Below are positions 32,413 to 43,467 of a DNA stretch of 64,000 nt, piece after piece. The position numbers were made by a program, and so were the translations under genes. The stretch comes from Typhlomys cinereus. Its lineage: Eukaryota > Chordata > Mammalia > Rodentia > Platacanthomyidae. How positions within the stretch are numbered: the stretch's first letter is position 1; every line of letters begins with the position of its first letter. The stretch lies in NCBI GenBank assembly GCA_023101885.1, contig JALPQD010000359.1:1240001-1304000 (forward strand), read 5' to 3'. The notes beneath the pieces are model-generated. The model did no database searches, was not told the origin of the DNA, and saw only the letters and a program-made list of their open reading frames with translations.

Positions 32413-33916
32413 AAAGCAGGAGGAAAGGAAGGGAGGAAGGGAAGAAGGGAGGAAGGGAGGAAGGGAGGAAGGGAGGAAGGAAGGAAGGAAGGAAGGAAGG
32501 AAGGAAGGAAGGAAGGAAGGAAGGAAGGAAGGAAGGAAGGAAGGAATGGAGGGAGGGAGGGAGGGAGGGAAGGAAAGGGAAGGAAAGGAAGGAAAGGGAA
32601 GGAACGGGAAGGAAAGGGAAGGAAAGGGAAGGAACGGGAAGGAAAGGGAAGGAAAGGAAGGAAGGAAGGAAAGGAAAAGAAGGAAGGAAGGAAAGGGAAG
32701 GAAGGAAGGAAAGAGAAGGAAAGGAAGGAAAGGAAGGAAGGAAAAAAGAAAGGAAGGAAGGGAAGGGAAAGCAGGAAGGAAGGAAGGAAGGAAGGAGGAA
32801 GGAAGGAAGGCAGGAAGGAAGGAAGGAAGGAAGGAAAGTAAGCAGAAAGGAAGGAAGGAAGGAAAGTAGGAAAATAGGAGAAAGGAAAGGAAGGAAAGGA
32901 AGGAAGGAAGAGGAAAGGAAGGGAAAGGAAAGGGAAAGGGGAAAAAGGGAAGGAAAGGGAGGAAAGGGAAAAGAAGGAAGGAAGGAAGAAAAGAAGGGAA
33001 GGAAAGGAAGGACGGAAAGGAAGGAAGGAAGGAAGGAAGAAGGAAAAAAGGAAGGAAGGAAAGGGAAGGAAGGAGGAAGGAAAGGGAAGGAAGGACAAGG
33101 AAGGAAAGGAAGGAGGAAGGGAAGGAAGAAAGAAGAAAGGAAGGAAGGAGGAAGGAAGGGAAAGAAAGGGAAAGAAAGGGAAAGGGAAGGAAAGGAAAGG
33201 GAAGGAAAGGGAAGGAAGGGAAGGAAGGAAAGGTAAGGAAAGGGAAGGAAGGAAAGGACGGGAAGGAAGGAAGGAAGGAAGGAAGGAAGAAAGGAAGGAA
33301 GGAAAAAGGAAGGAAGGGTAAGAAGAAAGAAGGAAGGAAGGAAGGAAAGTAGGAAAGTAGGAAGAAAGGAAGGAAGGAAGGAAGGAAGGAAGGAAGGAAG
33401 GGAATGAAGGGAAAGAAAGGGAAAAGGAAGGAAAGGGAAGGAAGGAAGGAAAGGGAAGGAAAAGAAGGAAGGAAAGGGAAGGAAGGAAGGAAAGGGAAGG
33501 AAAGGAAGGAAGGAAAGGAAAAGAAGGAATGAAGGAAAAGAAAAGAAGGAAGGAAGGAAGGAAAGAAGGAAAGAAGGAAGGAAGAAGGAAGAGGAAGGAA
33601 AGGAAAAGAAGGAAGGAAGGAAGGGAAGCAAGGAAGGAAGGGAAGAAGGGAAGGAAGGGAAGGAAGAGAAGGAAGGAAGGAAAGGGAAGGAAAGGGAAGG
33701 AGGAAGGGAAGGAAGGAAGGAAAGGAAGGAAGGAAAGGAAAAGAAGGAAGGAAGGAAAGGAAAGGAAAGCAAGGAAGGAAGGAAAGGAAAGGAAAGGAAG
33801 GAAGGAAAGGAAAGAAGGAAGGAAGGAAAGGAAAGAAGGAAGGAAGGAAAGAAAGAAGGAAGGAAGGAGGGAGGGAGACAGAGAGGGAGGGAGGGAGGGA
33901 AGGAAGGAAGGAAGGA
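32413..33916. repeat. 1.5-kb purine tract, GGAA-type repeats
   Basis: About 1.5 kb of almost pure A and G on plus. The first part (32413-32560) is regular GGAA; the rest mixes GGAA, GGGAA and AAAGG units with rare T or C. Frames of up to 550 codons run through it on the minus strand (Phe/Leu/Pro/Ser) because poly-purine lacks stop codons; none is a gene. Minus-strand transcripts would be polypyrimidine. Confidence 0.97.
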
Positions 33917-34135
33917 TTTTCAAGATAGGTAAAAACCTCAAAAACCAAACAGCAAATCAAAAAGCAACTGTTGCAAAAGCAGACTACTGATCTAGAGATC
34001 TCAAAAGAAAACACAGAACTAACAGGCTTATTAAAAAACATTCATTACTAATAATGACATATATACAAATCAGAACCATGTTGCAATATCAACTCATAGC
34101 CGCATAGGGACTATTCTCAATTTTTTGTTTGTTCA
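33917..34135. other. no recognised feature
   Basis: A-rich stretch after the purine tract. Confidence 0.4.
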
Positions 34136-34335
34136 ATTTTTTGATGCTCTAGGTTTTATCCCTGGGTTTTTGCATATGACAGGCAAGTGCTCTACCACAC
34201 CACTAAGATAGATCCTTGAATCTCTTTTTTAGTTCACTGTCTTACTAATCTATGGACATGAAGTCACTTTATTTCTCACGCTGATCTTGAGTTTGCAATC
34301 CTCCTGTCTCAGCCAAAGAATGCTACTATTAAAGA
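34136..34335 (-). mobile_element. B4-type SINE, old
   Basis: On plus an ID-like part in reverse ('gcatatgacaggcaagtgctctaccacaccacta') comes first and a B1-like part in reverse ('cacgctgatcttgagtttgcaatcctcctgtctcagcc') second, which is B4 order on the minus strand. Confidence 0.6.
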
Positions 34336-34939
34336 GACTAAGACAACAAGTATGATATGAGAGTAGACTGCACTCTGTTGGAAAGAAGACAAAAATAGCA
34401 CAGCAGCCATGAAAATAATATGAAGTTGTTCAAAAAATCAAAAATAGTATTTGCCTTATGATCCAGAAATCTTACTTCTGGAGATATATCCAAAGAAAAT
34501 AGAATTACTACATTAGAGAGACATTGGAATTCCCATGTTCGTTATGACATGATTAACAACATACAAAAAATGGAAAAATAGAATTGTGCATGAATTGATG
34601 ATTGAATAAAGACGATGTGGTATGTGTACATGATGGAATCATTTAACAACAAAAGGAATGAAATCCTGTCATTTATGACAAAGTAGAAATGATCATATGA
34701 ATGTTAAGAAAGCCAGACACATAAAGGCAAATGCTACCATGTATATTTATAATCTAAAAATCATTAATCTTGTGAATGCTGAGGATAGAATAGTGGTTGA
34801 GGGCTGGAGAGTAGATGACTGGATTGGGAAAAGCTGATCAGTGGTTACTAAATTATAGTTAGAAATGAGCAAGAAGTTCTGATGCTTTTTTGCATAACAG
34901 GGTGAAGAGAGATAGTGATAGGGTACTAAACAATTGCAG
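34336..34939. other. no recognised feature
   Basis: AT-rich; parts (34385-34690) read like very old LINE-derived text ('ttatgatccagaaatcttacttctggagatatatcc', 'gaataaagacgatgtggtatgtgtac'), in the style of L1 ORF2 3' end on plus. I hold the L1 call at about one in two. Confidence 0.4.
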
Positions 34940-35368
34940 TTAGCCACATGGTTTCTGATAAATTCAGGACAAAACAGATTAAAGAATCAAGGGACTTTAC
35001 TTTGTCTTACAATTGTCTGGTTAAATTTCTTAGTCCAGCTTGGCAGAAGAACATGCACCATCACCAAAGAGTCAAGAGAACTGGTGTCTCCATATCCACA
35101 TAACAACTGAGAGAGGTATCCTACTTGTCAGACTAGCATGTCTGACCAAGCATACCAAGGGACGGATGCCCCTTTCTCACAGAGTTCCCCGCATTTCATT
35201 CACCTGCCTGAGGACTATTCCCATTCACCATCAGCTGGGACTTACCCATCAAGTAAACAATCTCCTGCAGGTTAATTCTGGGCTTAATGCAAGGATTAAT
35301 TCTCTACAAATGTGCCCAGAGTTCAAATTTTCAGCAGTCAAGTAGAAATCTGTATCTAACGATGACAC
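34940..35368 (-). mobile_element. MaLR LTR, 'caggtgtcaacttgac' family
   Basis: Same family as 2955-3377: 'agactagcatgtctgaccaagcatac', 'atctcctgcaggttaattctgggcttaat', ending 'gatgaca' at 35368. Minus orientation. Left edge approximate. Confidence 0.65.
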
Positions 35369-35950
35369 AAATATTTCAGAAAATTTTTCCCTGCTAGAGA
35401 TGGTAGGGAATATGGATTTGGTTAAGTGACAGAACATTTATCTAGCATAGGTAAGATCAAGTTCGTCTTCACCATCACAAAGCCAAAATCAAAAAGGTAG
35501 ATATCTAAATAGATAAGTGTTTAACTTGATTTAAATGTGAATTGAACTATACTTGAACTGCTTTCCATGGATCTAAAGAGAACAACTCTCTGGAAATTGG
35601 CATGCTCCTGCAAGTTTAATAATATACATAAATGTTCACACACACACACAATTTCTTGGAAGACTGAGAACAAATTATGTTTATCAACTTATTGTTATTG
35701 CCGAATTCCATTTTTTAATGAAAACACACAAACATACAAATGTATATACAAAAGAAATATAACAATAATGTTTAATAAAACATAAAGATAATGCAATAGA
35801 GAAAATCATCAATTCACGTGGAAAGGAGTATGAACATTCTACCTGGTTAAAAAAAAGAGAGATAAAAAATAAAACACCAGAACACTTGTTTAGCAATCCA
35901 TGGAGAAAAGTAGGAAACATTCTCACAACTTTTTTCCTAGTCAGAACCTA
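35369..35950. other. no recognised feature, possible ID-like relic
   Basis: A weak tRNA/ID-like relic may lie at 35400-35480 ('ggttaagtgacagaacatttatctagcatagg'). The rest is AT-rich unique DNA. Confidence 0.35.
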
Positions 35951-36166
35951 GTGTAGAACCACGGACGAATTCGGGAACCACCATGGATGCCTCCACCTCC
36001 TCCTTGTTTACTCTGCCCTGGGATTCACAGGCTCTGCCCTACCAGGGCCAAAAACTCAGGCTGCCCCTACTTCTACCCGACATGTATACGTGGGGTCTAG
36101 AATCCGAACTCAGGACCTTCCACCGCAAGGCAGAGACCTAACCCCTGAGCCACCTCTCCAGTCCCC
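35951..36166 (-). mobile_element. young tRNA-derived SINE, copy 5, tail missing
   Basis: The head and body match copies 1-4 ('gtagaaccacggacgaattcggg' to 'cctgagccacctctccag'). The CA tract and the A-rich tail are absent at the left edge, and no target duplication is visible. It may have been cut after insertion or may have inserted without its 3' part. Confidence 0.8.
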
Positions 36167-36811
36167 CATATTTCTATTTTGAAAAGCCCAAATAAGTTTA
36201 TTAAAAAGCTTAAAAGAACTAGTAAAATATTATTCTTACAGTTGTTTTGTTATCCAAATCTATTGGCTTAAAAATCGCTGAAGCATTGCTTCCCACATGG
36301 AGCTAAAATGTCCTTAACGTCTCCAGCTCACTAGTGAGAAAGTGTTTTTGAAAAGTACATGAGCAGTTGATATATACAAATCTGATTATTTTAATTATGA
36401 AATTCCTTGTCCTTGGGCACTTAATAAAGTTAATAATGGTTTGGGTACTCATGCACAACACTAGTTCAATGATACAAGTTTATGGAATTTCAAGTAAGTG
36501 ACATAAATGCCCAGTTAGCAAATGCCCTTTTTCATACCCAACATTTGTATTTTGTTTTTAGACTATGAGCAGAATCATTATTATGTTGGATAATTAACAT
36601 CATTTTCAGAACTGAGGATTGTCAGCTTTTGTGCCTATTTTCCTACCATCAGGTTTCCACAAGAATTTGAGTTACTTTCTTTTGTCTCAGTCTATATTGA
36701 CTCTCTTCTCAATATTGGGGACATTCTTCCATAGTTTATGAAATCACACTAAGACGAGAAGCAACATCACTACTACTCACCCTCTAGTGTTTGCTGACTC
36801 TAGCATATATT
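36167..36811. other. no recognised feature
   Basis: AT-rich unique DNA. Confidence 0.4.
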
Positions 36812-36972
36812 AATGCCCTGACCTTGGGCAATTTTCTTCACTTCAGTGTTTCAGTCTGACATGTCTAAAATTCATCATAAGATTGTTTTGTGTTAAATTC
36901 ATTAACATACATGAAATGTGAAGAACATGCCCAGCATAAAATAAATACACGGAAATAATTGCTGTTATTATT
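36812..36972 (+). mobile_element. MIR SINE
   Basis: 'ccctgaccttgggcaattttcttcacttcag', then 'cattaacatacatgaaatgtgaagaacatgcccagcataaaataaatac..aattgctgttatta' follows MIR from its core to its 3' end. Confidence 0.7.
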
Positions 36973-37689
36973 TCTCTTGTATTTTTTATAGCCTGAAGCC
37001 AGCAATTAGCTTTCACTTGTCGAAGGAATCTAATATCCTATTTTCACTCTTGATCCTGGAAACTCTGATTTAGATTCTAGTTACTAAGTGTGTGTGACTT
37101 TTCTGACCCCTCAGAATCATCCATCAAGGGGAGAGAAGTAACATAGACGTAAAGGAAACATGCAGACAGATACTATTCATGATAGCATGGAAATTTCATT
37201 TCTTCTTTGCTTTCTGTTGTTTTGATGTTTATTGTTTTACTGAGATAACACAAAACAAATTAAGATGTAAAGCCCTAAGTTTCCATTTGGCAAGTACTGA
37301 GTAGTGGCGGGGGGAGCAAAAGGTCACTCTCTGTGTTTTTAATACAAAATACTCTTCCTAAGGAGATAGGATTGGAAAAGTGGGATGGATAATTGTGCTT
37401 CCTCAGCTGTAGTTGCTACCATCAGTATGGCCTGACAGCTCTTCCTCCAGATAAATACTCTGTATGCACCGTCCCACTGACTTTGCTGATGGGTCCTCAT
37501 CCAATCCTCCATCATTTCGCAGTGCATTTCAGTTGCACCCCTGAGCTGAGCTTCCTGACCATTCTTTTCTCCAGCATGTAATTTCAACATAGCTACCTGA
37601 AGGTTCTGTGTAAAGTGTAAATTATATCACTTCATCACCAGCGGCCAGCAGGTACTTGTAGAATAAAAATCTAAACTGTAAAATGCTCT
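36973..37689. other. no recognised feature
   Basis: Unique DNA of mixed composition. Opposed frames at 37339-37590 (minus) and 37393-37581 (plus) overlap each other; neither has motifs. Confidence 0.4.
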
Positions 37690-37765
37690 CTGCTGGACAA
37701 AAGCTTTTTGTACTTGCTGGTTCTGACTCAGAGTACTCTCTCCAAATGTGCACAAACACCCTTTT
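37690..37765 (-). mobile_element. L2 LINE fragment, ancient
   Basis: 'aagctttttgtacttgctggttctgactcagagtactctctcc' resembles the antisense of the L2 3' end ('gcacttgctgttcc..tggaatgctc'). Short and diverged. Confidence 0.35.
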
Positions 37766-38147
37766 CACTTTGAGATCATAGCAGAATCCCAAGTCCTCAG
37801 AACATAATAAGCTGGCGTTCCCTACAATTATTTTTCTCTCTCACAATACTTTTCCATACCTAACTTTGACATATTTATTTCCAAGTTCATTTTCTGTTCC
37901 CTTCAACTAGTACAGGAATTTGAAAACCAGCTCAGCCTGTCTTATGCCTTTATGGCTGAAACTGGGAACAGTATGCAAATCTACAGTGTAACTAACCCCC
38001 TCCCCCCACATCAGGTCCAAGAAGGTTGGAGCTGGCCTCATCTCAGTGTTGGCATTTACATCATTTCAGGCAGCTGCTTCTGGGTTTCACAACTTCTAGG
38101 CCTTTTACATAAATTTTACCTGAACAATTATTATTTAAATGAATGCT
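37766..38147. other. no recognised feature
   Basis: Unique DNA, nothing named. Confidence 0.4.
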
Positions 38148-38336
38148 AGGCTGGAGAAATGAGTCAGGGGTCAAGACTGCCTCACAAACCAAAGGACTTG
38201 AATTAAAGCTCTGGATAACATTTAAAAACACTGAGGAATGGCTCTGGAAGGTGGAGCCTGGAAAACTCCAGAACAAAGCAAAGAGGGAGTAGCACAATCC
38301 AGAATAATTCCTGATGTCACCCTTGAAACTTCAGAG

Positions 38337-38387
<51 letters not shown>

Positions 38388-38450
38388 CATGTGCATTAGC
38401 ATACATAAGCTAAAAATGTATTGCTTGCAATAAAGAAAATAAAAACTTTA
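38148..38450 (+). mobile_element. tRNA-derived SINE with CA tract, old
   Basis: Head 'ggctggagaaatgagtcaggggtcaag', body with 'ggaaggtggagcctgg', CA run at about 38338-38382, then 'gcaataaagaaaataaaaac'. The same overall design as the young family but strongly diverged. Confidence 0.65.
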
Positions 38451-39785
38451 TTTTCTTAAAAGTTGGATAAAAGTATAAAAAACAAACTGATTGGAAGTCA
38501 ATAATTCCCACCCTGATTTTCCAAGTTACCTCTGTGTTTGGCTAAACTTCTGTGTCAGAAGCAAGAAACTCAAGTTTGAAATATAGTTATACTCGACATC
38601 TGATTACAGAGATTCCACTAAATAAATTTTTATGGAAATTTCATCTTTTTCAATATATCCATAACTCCTGCTACATCTAAGGGGAAAAATGGAAAGTTTT
38701 GTATAATTTCACAGACAAGCATCTACATATCACTCTGTTAAAATTGACAAATCATTGAGATGATATGTATATATATATAAATAGAAATTATTAAATTGAG
38801 TACATTAATTTTCTGCATTAACTTCCATGAAATATCAGTACAAAAATTATTGGATGCCACTGGACCACTCATCTCAAGCAAACATAAGGTAAAATTATGT
38901 CATTCCTGTTTCATTAAAAAAAAAGTTGTAATTACTTGACATTTCAAAGCAATTCTTTTAGCTTTTGAAAGGACACTATTAATTTGTATTTCTTAGAGTT
39001 TATTTAGTTCAATATCTGGCACTGAGACTTATTCATTTTATAAGTTACTAATTATACTTTAAATTCTAATTAGTATAAAATGACAGAGCTGAACAGTCAG
39101 AAAGACTCAAAGACAGCCTTGATGTTAAAGAATATAGTTACTTAATTTCAAGTGAAAGTTAGAAGAGTTTGGATGTCATTGAAGCATTAAATTAGAACTC
39201 AACAGTTGGCTGTATAAAAATAATTCAGATTATGCAGAGAAAAATGTACTGTTAGAAAATAAGATATTTCTCTTGGGGAAAAAAAAAAGATTATCGAGGA
39301 CCAACAGGAGAACATTGATTAGAAGCAAAGCAGCTGTATCTCCCATCTGCAGGATTTCAAGAGACAACTCTAAACAGTACATTTTACAGCAAATTTTACC
39401 TCTCAATTGTGAACACAAGAAAAGGATAGGCTGCTTGTGTAGTTTGTCTATACACATCATTCTGCCTGATTTCAATGCGAGGGTTCTATGAAGGCAGGAA
39501 AGGCATTTATGCAATTTAGTGCAATGAAGAAAAGATGCCAACGGGCATCAGAAAGGTACAAAGAAACACTGATGTCAGCAAGAGTGAGTAGAAGGGACTT
39601 CAATAGTAAAGATTGCATAATCGAAAATACAGTTATTAGACTGAGGCAATGTAAGACAGATAGGCCAACAACCATCCAAAGAAAGCACAAGTAAAAGCAT
39701 ACAGGATTCATTTTCAGATGGAAGTGCAGTCTTTGTAATGCAAATATATCACTAAGTAGGTATTATAAGTTACATGGTGGAATTT
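38451..39785. other. no recognised feature
   Basis: 1.3 kb of AT-rich unique DNA. Frames of 68-103 codons at 39230-39711 overlap on opposite strands and have no recognisable product. Confidence 0.4.
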
Positions 39786-40060
39786 ATTGCAATTTTTTTT
39801 GAATTTTTTTTTATTTCCACTCATACAAACTTAACAGGTACACTGGTCCCCTCTCTCCCTCTAACCTCCCACCACCTATGCCCTCCTCCCCTTTCCCCTC
39901 CCTCTCCATCCCCCAGTGCCTCCCCCTCCCATCCCCAGAGCATCCTTTAATGTGCATGCCAGACTCTCCTCTGGGTCCTCCTCTCTTATGAGGTGCAAGG
40001 ACCCAGTGGCATTTCCAAGAACCCTTTCCTGTGTTCCCCTTAAGCATAGGGATTTTCTAA
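39786..40060 (-). mobile_element. L1 3' end with purine-rich 3' UTR
   Basis: On plus it begins with T-runs (the A tail in reverse), then 'cactcatacaaacttaacaggtac' and a C-rich block. It ends 'ccagtggcatttccaagaaccctttcctgtgttccccttaagcatagg'. It is the reverse complement of the L1 end at 62546-63289, block for block. Confidence 0.8.
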
Positions 40061-40269
40061 CTTTCCGGTCCTCCAATGCCAACCAGCTCTCTCTTTGTCT
40101 TATCCACCTGGCCAGAGAATGGTCCCATTATGAATTGGGTCTGCCCAAATGGATTAGATAATCTGCAACCGGTTTGCTTGGATACTTGCCTTACTCTACA
40201 GGTGTGTCTAAAGGCTCATTACTCAATTGTGAAGTTTGAAACTACACACTCCACCTCTTGTCATCATGA
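40061..40269 (-). mobile_element. MaLR-like fragment, uncertain
   Basis: 'ttatccacctggccagagaatggtcccatta' through 'ctcattactcaattgtgaag' resembles 40795-41000 ('cttagccacctgctcaaggaatgatcccata..ggctcagttctctactgttg'). The two are copies of one family I cannot name. Confidence 0.35.
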
Positions 40270-40706
40270 CTGTAGCAGTTAGCTTCATGGTTGTTGATAA
40301 ATCACCATCAAACAACTTAAGGTAACAAAGGTTCTATTTTCTCTTATGATTGTTGGGTTACAGTTCTCAGTCCAGCTTGACAGGAGAATTCACACCAACA
40401 CCAGACCTGGCCGAGGGAACTGGCCACACCATCTCTACATAATGGCTGAGAGAGGGAAAAAATCCTTGCTTGCTAGACCAGCATGTCTGGCCAAGTATAC
40501 ACAAGGATGCCAACTTTCTCAATCACCTTTCTGTATTTTAATACAGGGCCTAATCCTACCCACTATAGTCTAGACCTTCCCCATCAACTAGATAGATAAT
40601 TTTCTACAGATTTTCTCTGGGCTTAACTCAACAATTAATTCTCTACACATGTCCCCAAAGTTCAAACCTTCAACTGTCAAGTCAGCAACTGTGCCTAGTT
40701 ATGACA
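40270..40706 (-). mobile_element. MaLR LTR, 'caggtgtcaacttgac' family
   Basis: Blocks 'ccagcttgacaggagaattcacacc', 'gaccagcatgtctggccaagtatacacaagg' and an end at 'atgaca' 40706. Minus orientation. Confidence 0.7.
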
Positions 40707-41010
40707 ATGATACACACGTTTATTTTCAGGAGTTAAGACCAAAGCATGTATACAAGATAAACTGAAAGAAGGGGACATACCTTCAAGTTTACCAATCTGC
40801 CAAATTATCTACTAGCTCTTTCTCCATCTTAGCCACCTGCTCAAGGAATGATCCCATACGTTAAGGGAGAAGTTTTCATACATCACCATCTCATATTGTA
40901 TGTGCCTGCTCAGAGGCATGCCTTAACTAAGCCACTCTTCATATGTATACCCAAAGGCTCAGTTCTCTACTGTTGTAGTGACACCCAAAACTAACAACCA
41001 CAAAATCTAA
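40707..41010 (-). mobile_element. second copy of the 40061 repeat
   Basis: See 40061-40269. About 200 bp at 40795-41000 align by eye; flanks are unassigned. Confidence 0.35.
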
Positions 41011-41711
41011 AAATTTGGCTGAATCTCTTCAAAGACAGAAAATAATTGTTACTGGTTTGTTGTGAATAGCACTCATAAACTTAAACTAATGCTATAGAGG
41101 AAAGTGTTATAAAGATTCAAATTAAGTACAAGTCCAGAGATGCTCATAGTTATAGGTAATCAAAGGCAAACATTTGATTTCTAGGCACAGTCATTGAAGT
41201 GACTAATGATAGATTACTACAACAAAACTGGTATGTTGAGCATTATTTTTTCTCTTCCATGATATATGAGAATTAGCTATTAAGAATCTAATTCATTCTC
41301 AAGTTAAGAAATTGATCCTCATCCCACCAAGAGATGCCACTGTGACATAGAGAGAAATTGATCTTCATCCCACCAAGAGATGCCATTGTGACATAGAGAA
41401 CTGTGGGTAGATAGCCAAGTGGTTATATTCGTCTCTGAGGATGTTAAAGACACAAGCAGAAAAGGAAGCTCCAGTAAGAATCTTGAAAGCAAGGCTGGAT
41501 TGAGAATGTTTTGTGTGCAACTTCATGGAGCTACATCGTTCTTCACCTTCCTGCTAAAGTCAGCTGAGTACGTCAGGTGTACCTGGCCAAAGCAAAATAG
41601 TAAAAGACACTAAAGCAGGTCTTCGTGATATCTATGTATATTTATTCAGCTTCTAAAATAAGTTATTCCAGGTTGTTTTGAATTAAATCATTTGCCAAAT
41701 TACCTAATGTC
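41011..41711. other. unique DNA with a short tandem duplication
   Basis: Apart from the 46-bp duplication at 41307-41398 nothing is recognised. A 64-codon frame at 41419-41613 has no support. Confidence 0.4.
41307..41398. repeat. tandem duplication, 46-bp unit, two copies
   Basis: AGAAATTGATCCTCATCCCA starts the first unit at 41307 and recurs at 41353 with two substitutions over 46 bp. Confidence 0.9.
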
Positions 41712-42240
41712 TATGTATTAGTTAGGGTTCTCTAGAGTCATGGAATTCACAGAATGAATATATATATATATAATATATATAGGAAATTTATTGAGTTGCC
41801 TTACAGATATGGCTGAGGTAGTCCAGCAAAGGCTGCCAGTAGCGAAGATAGTCCAACGATGGCTGCCAGTAGGCAAGGTAGTTCCAACGATGGCTGCCAA
41901 TAGCTAGCTGCTCAGTTCGGTAGTCAAGTGGGTGATGGCTGAAGGCTGGAGAACTCCTAGAGTCTTAGTCTAGTCAAAGGCTAGAAGGTTGAAGAAACCA
42001 GGCAGCCAGAAGGAAGAGTGATTCCTAGCATAGCGGCAAGAAGGCATCTGTTCTCCTCGGTAGCTCTTTTTATATGATGCAGTATTGGAAGAATCCTTTG
42101 AGAGCTTTGGCCATTCTGATAGGATCTGGGGCGTGTATAATCCTTTCAAGTAGTCTCAGTTGATCCTTTCCAGAGGTGGTCTCAGCCCAGCTTGGTTAAT
42201 ACCAGGTGTGTCAAGTTGACACCCAGGCTTAACTATCACA
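41712..42240 (-). mobile_element. MaLR-type LTR, second group
   Basis: On plus it starts 'tgtattagttagggttctctagag' and ends 'accaggtgtgtcaagttgacacccaggcttaactatcaca'. AATAAAT is at about 41790 on the minus strand. It carries an internal ~30-bp triplication at about 41817-41908 and a TA tract at about 41759-41780. It is related to the fragment at 1-262. Confidence 0.6.
41817..41908. repeat. about 30-bp unit, three copies inside a LTR
   Basis: 'gtagtccagc..ggctgccagtagc' at 41818, 'gatagtccaacgatggctgcc' at 41847 and 'gtagttccaacgatggctgcc' at 41878. The third unit has one extra base. Confidence 0.8.
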
Positions 42241-42414
42241 GTCTATTACTTTGATGGCCCTTTACATATGAATATTTGACATTAGAAATTCAGTTCAATG
42301 TTCTAAAGAATTTTCCAAAATCATTTTAAATTCTTAAAGATCAGTATTTTATAGAATGTCTTTGTCATAGAGGAAAAATATGTGATGAAATTAATTTAAA
42401 GATCTAATTGACTT
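42241..42414. other. no recognised feature
   Basis: AT-rich spacer. Confidence 0.4.
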
Positions 42415-42800
42415 TCATGGGTGTGATGGCTAGTATTCCTTATCAAACTGACATCTAGCAGGTAAGCCTTCTGGTACACCTAGGAGGGAATCTGTAGATT
42501 AAAGTTGGCACCTGGAAGGGCCTCTGAGGCAGATTTAGCCCATTGTGGGCAGGACCATTCCCTGGAAGGGAATCCAGATGATGTAAAATGAGAACTGACC
42601 ACTAGCATCAGATACACATTCATATGCTGCTTCCTGCTCCAGACTATGGAGTGACGTGACCAGTTCTGTGAAACTCCTGGACTATGATTTCCCTGCCATG
42701 ATGGTCTGTATCCTGGAAACTTGACCCACGATCAAACCTTTGTCCTTTAATTCTGCTTACTTCCTGTCACATATTTTGTCAAAACAAGAAGTAAGTAACT
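42415..42800 (+). mobile_element. MaLR-type LTR, degraded
   Basis: 'gatggctagtattccttatcaaactgacatctagc', 'gatttagcccattgtgggcaggaccattccctgg', 'ctatgatttccctgccatgatggtctg' and a tail 'caaaacaagaagtaagtaact'. The same layout as the copy at 50130-50460. Confidence 0.6.
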
Positions 42801-42841
42801 AAAGCAATGGACGATTCTCGAATCAGTTCAGATCTATAAAA

Positions 42842-43467
42842 TGTCCAGGCCCACGAACCAGCATAACACAGACTTACATGCAGGAAACAGAAGTGGGAGC
42901 TGTAGGAATTGATCAGGCATTGGGTCAGAGGGAACCTAGGACGTCCATCATCCAAGGCGATTTTATTGTAACATACATAGTGTTTATAGGAAAACGGTCA
43001 AGGAGTAGGGCCAAATTTAGGAAAACATCAAAGAGCAGGACCAAATTCTTTACAGGATTATGTAAAACATATACATTCTAGTTAACAAAGAAAAGGCAGT
43101 AGTGACATCTACTTGCTTTGGGACCAAACATGATGTCGCCAGGTAGAGTAAAATAGCATGGTACCTTGTTGCTAGAAGGGAATGGACAATGTATGCTTCA
43201 AAACAGAGTTACATGGTCCATGCATAAGCATATCTCAGATAAGCAGGAAGGAACTATTGCGGGAGGAACAGCCCAGCTGGTTTCTAAGAGAAATACAAAG
43301 GATCCAAGAACAAGGTTGGAGGTGACCTCTAATCCCACGGGGAGGAGTTAGACCTGCCATTGTCTTGAAGACAAGAGGCAAACTCACCCCCCCCCAGGGG
43401 AGGAGCCCCTAGCTACAGCCATACAGATGCTGATGTATCATCCAGAGAGCAGGCTTTGGGCCTGACA
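42842..43467 (-). mobile_element. ERV LTR (class II-like), minus strand
   Basis: Minus strand starts TGTCAGGCCCAAAGCCTGCTC at 43467, with a G-rich polypurine-like stretch (GTGGGGG) just upstream. A TATAAA box is at 42983-42988 and AATAAA at 42962-42967, 21 bp apart as in the provirus LTRs. It ends ..GGGCCTGGACA at 42842. No target duplication was found; internal text may continue to about 43640, so it is probably the 3' end of a truncated element. Confidence 0.65.

Noticed and set aside
32349..34041. Open frames up to 550 codons rich in Phe, Leu, Pro and Ser on the minus strand, with Arg/Glu/Gly/Lys frames on plus
   Set aside because: They are forced by a purine-only repeat that cannot form stop codons on long stretches. 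All frames are open at once and the amino acids follow the repeat period.
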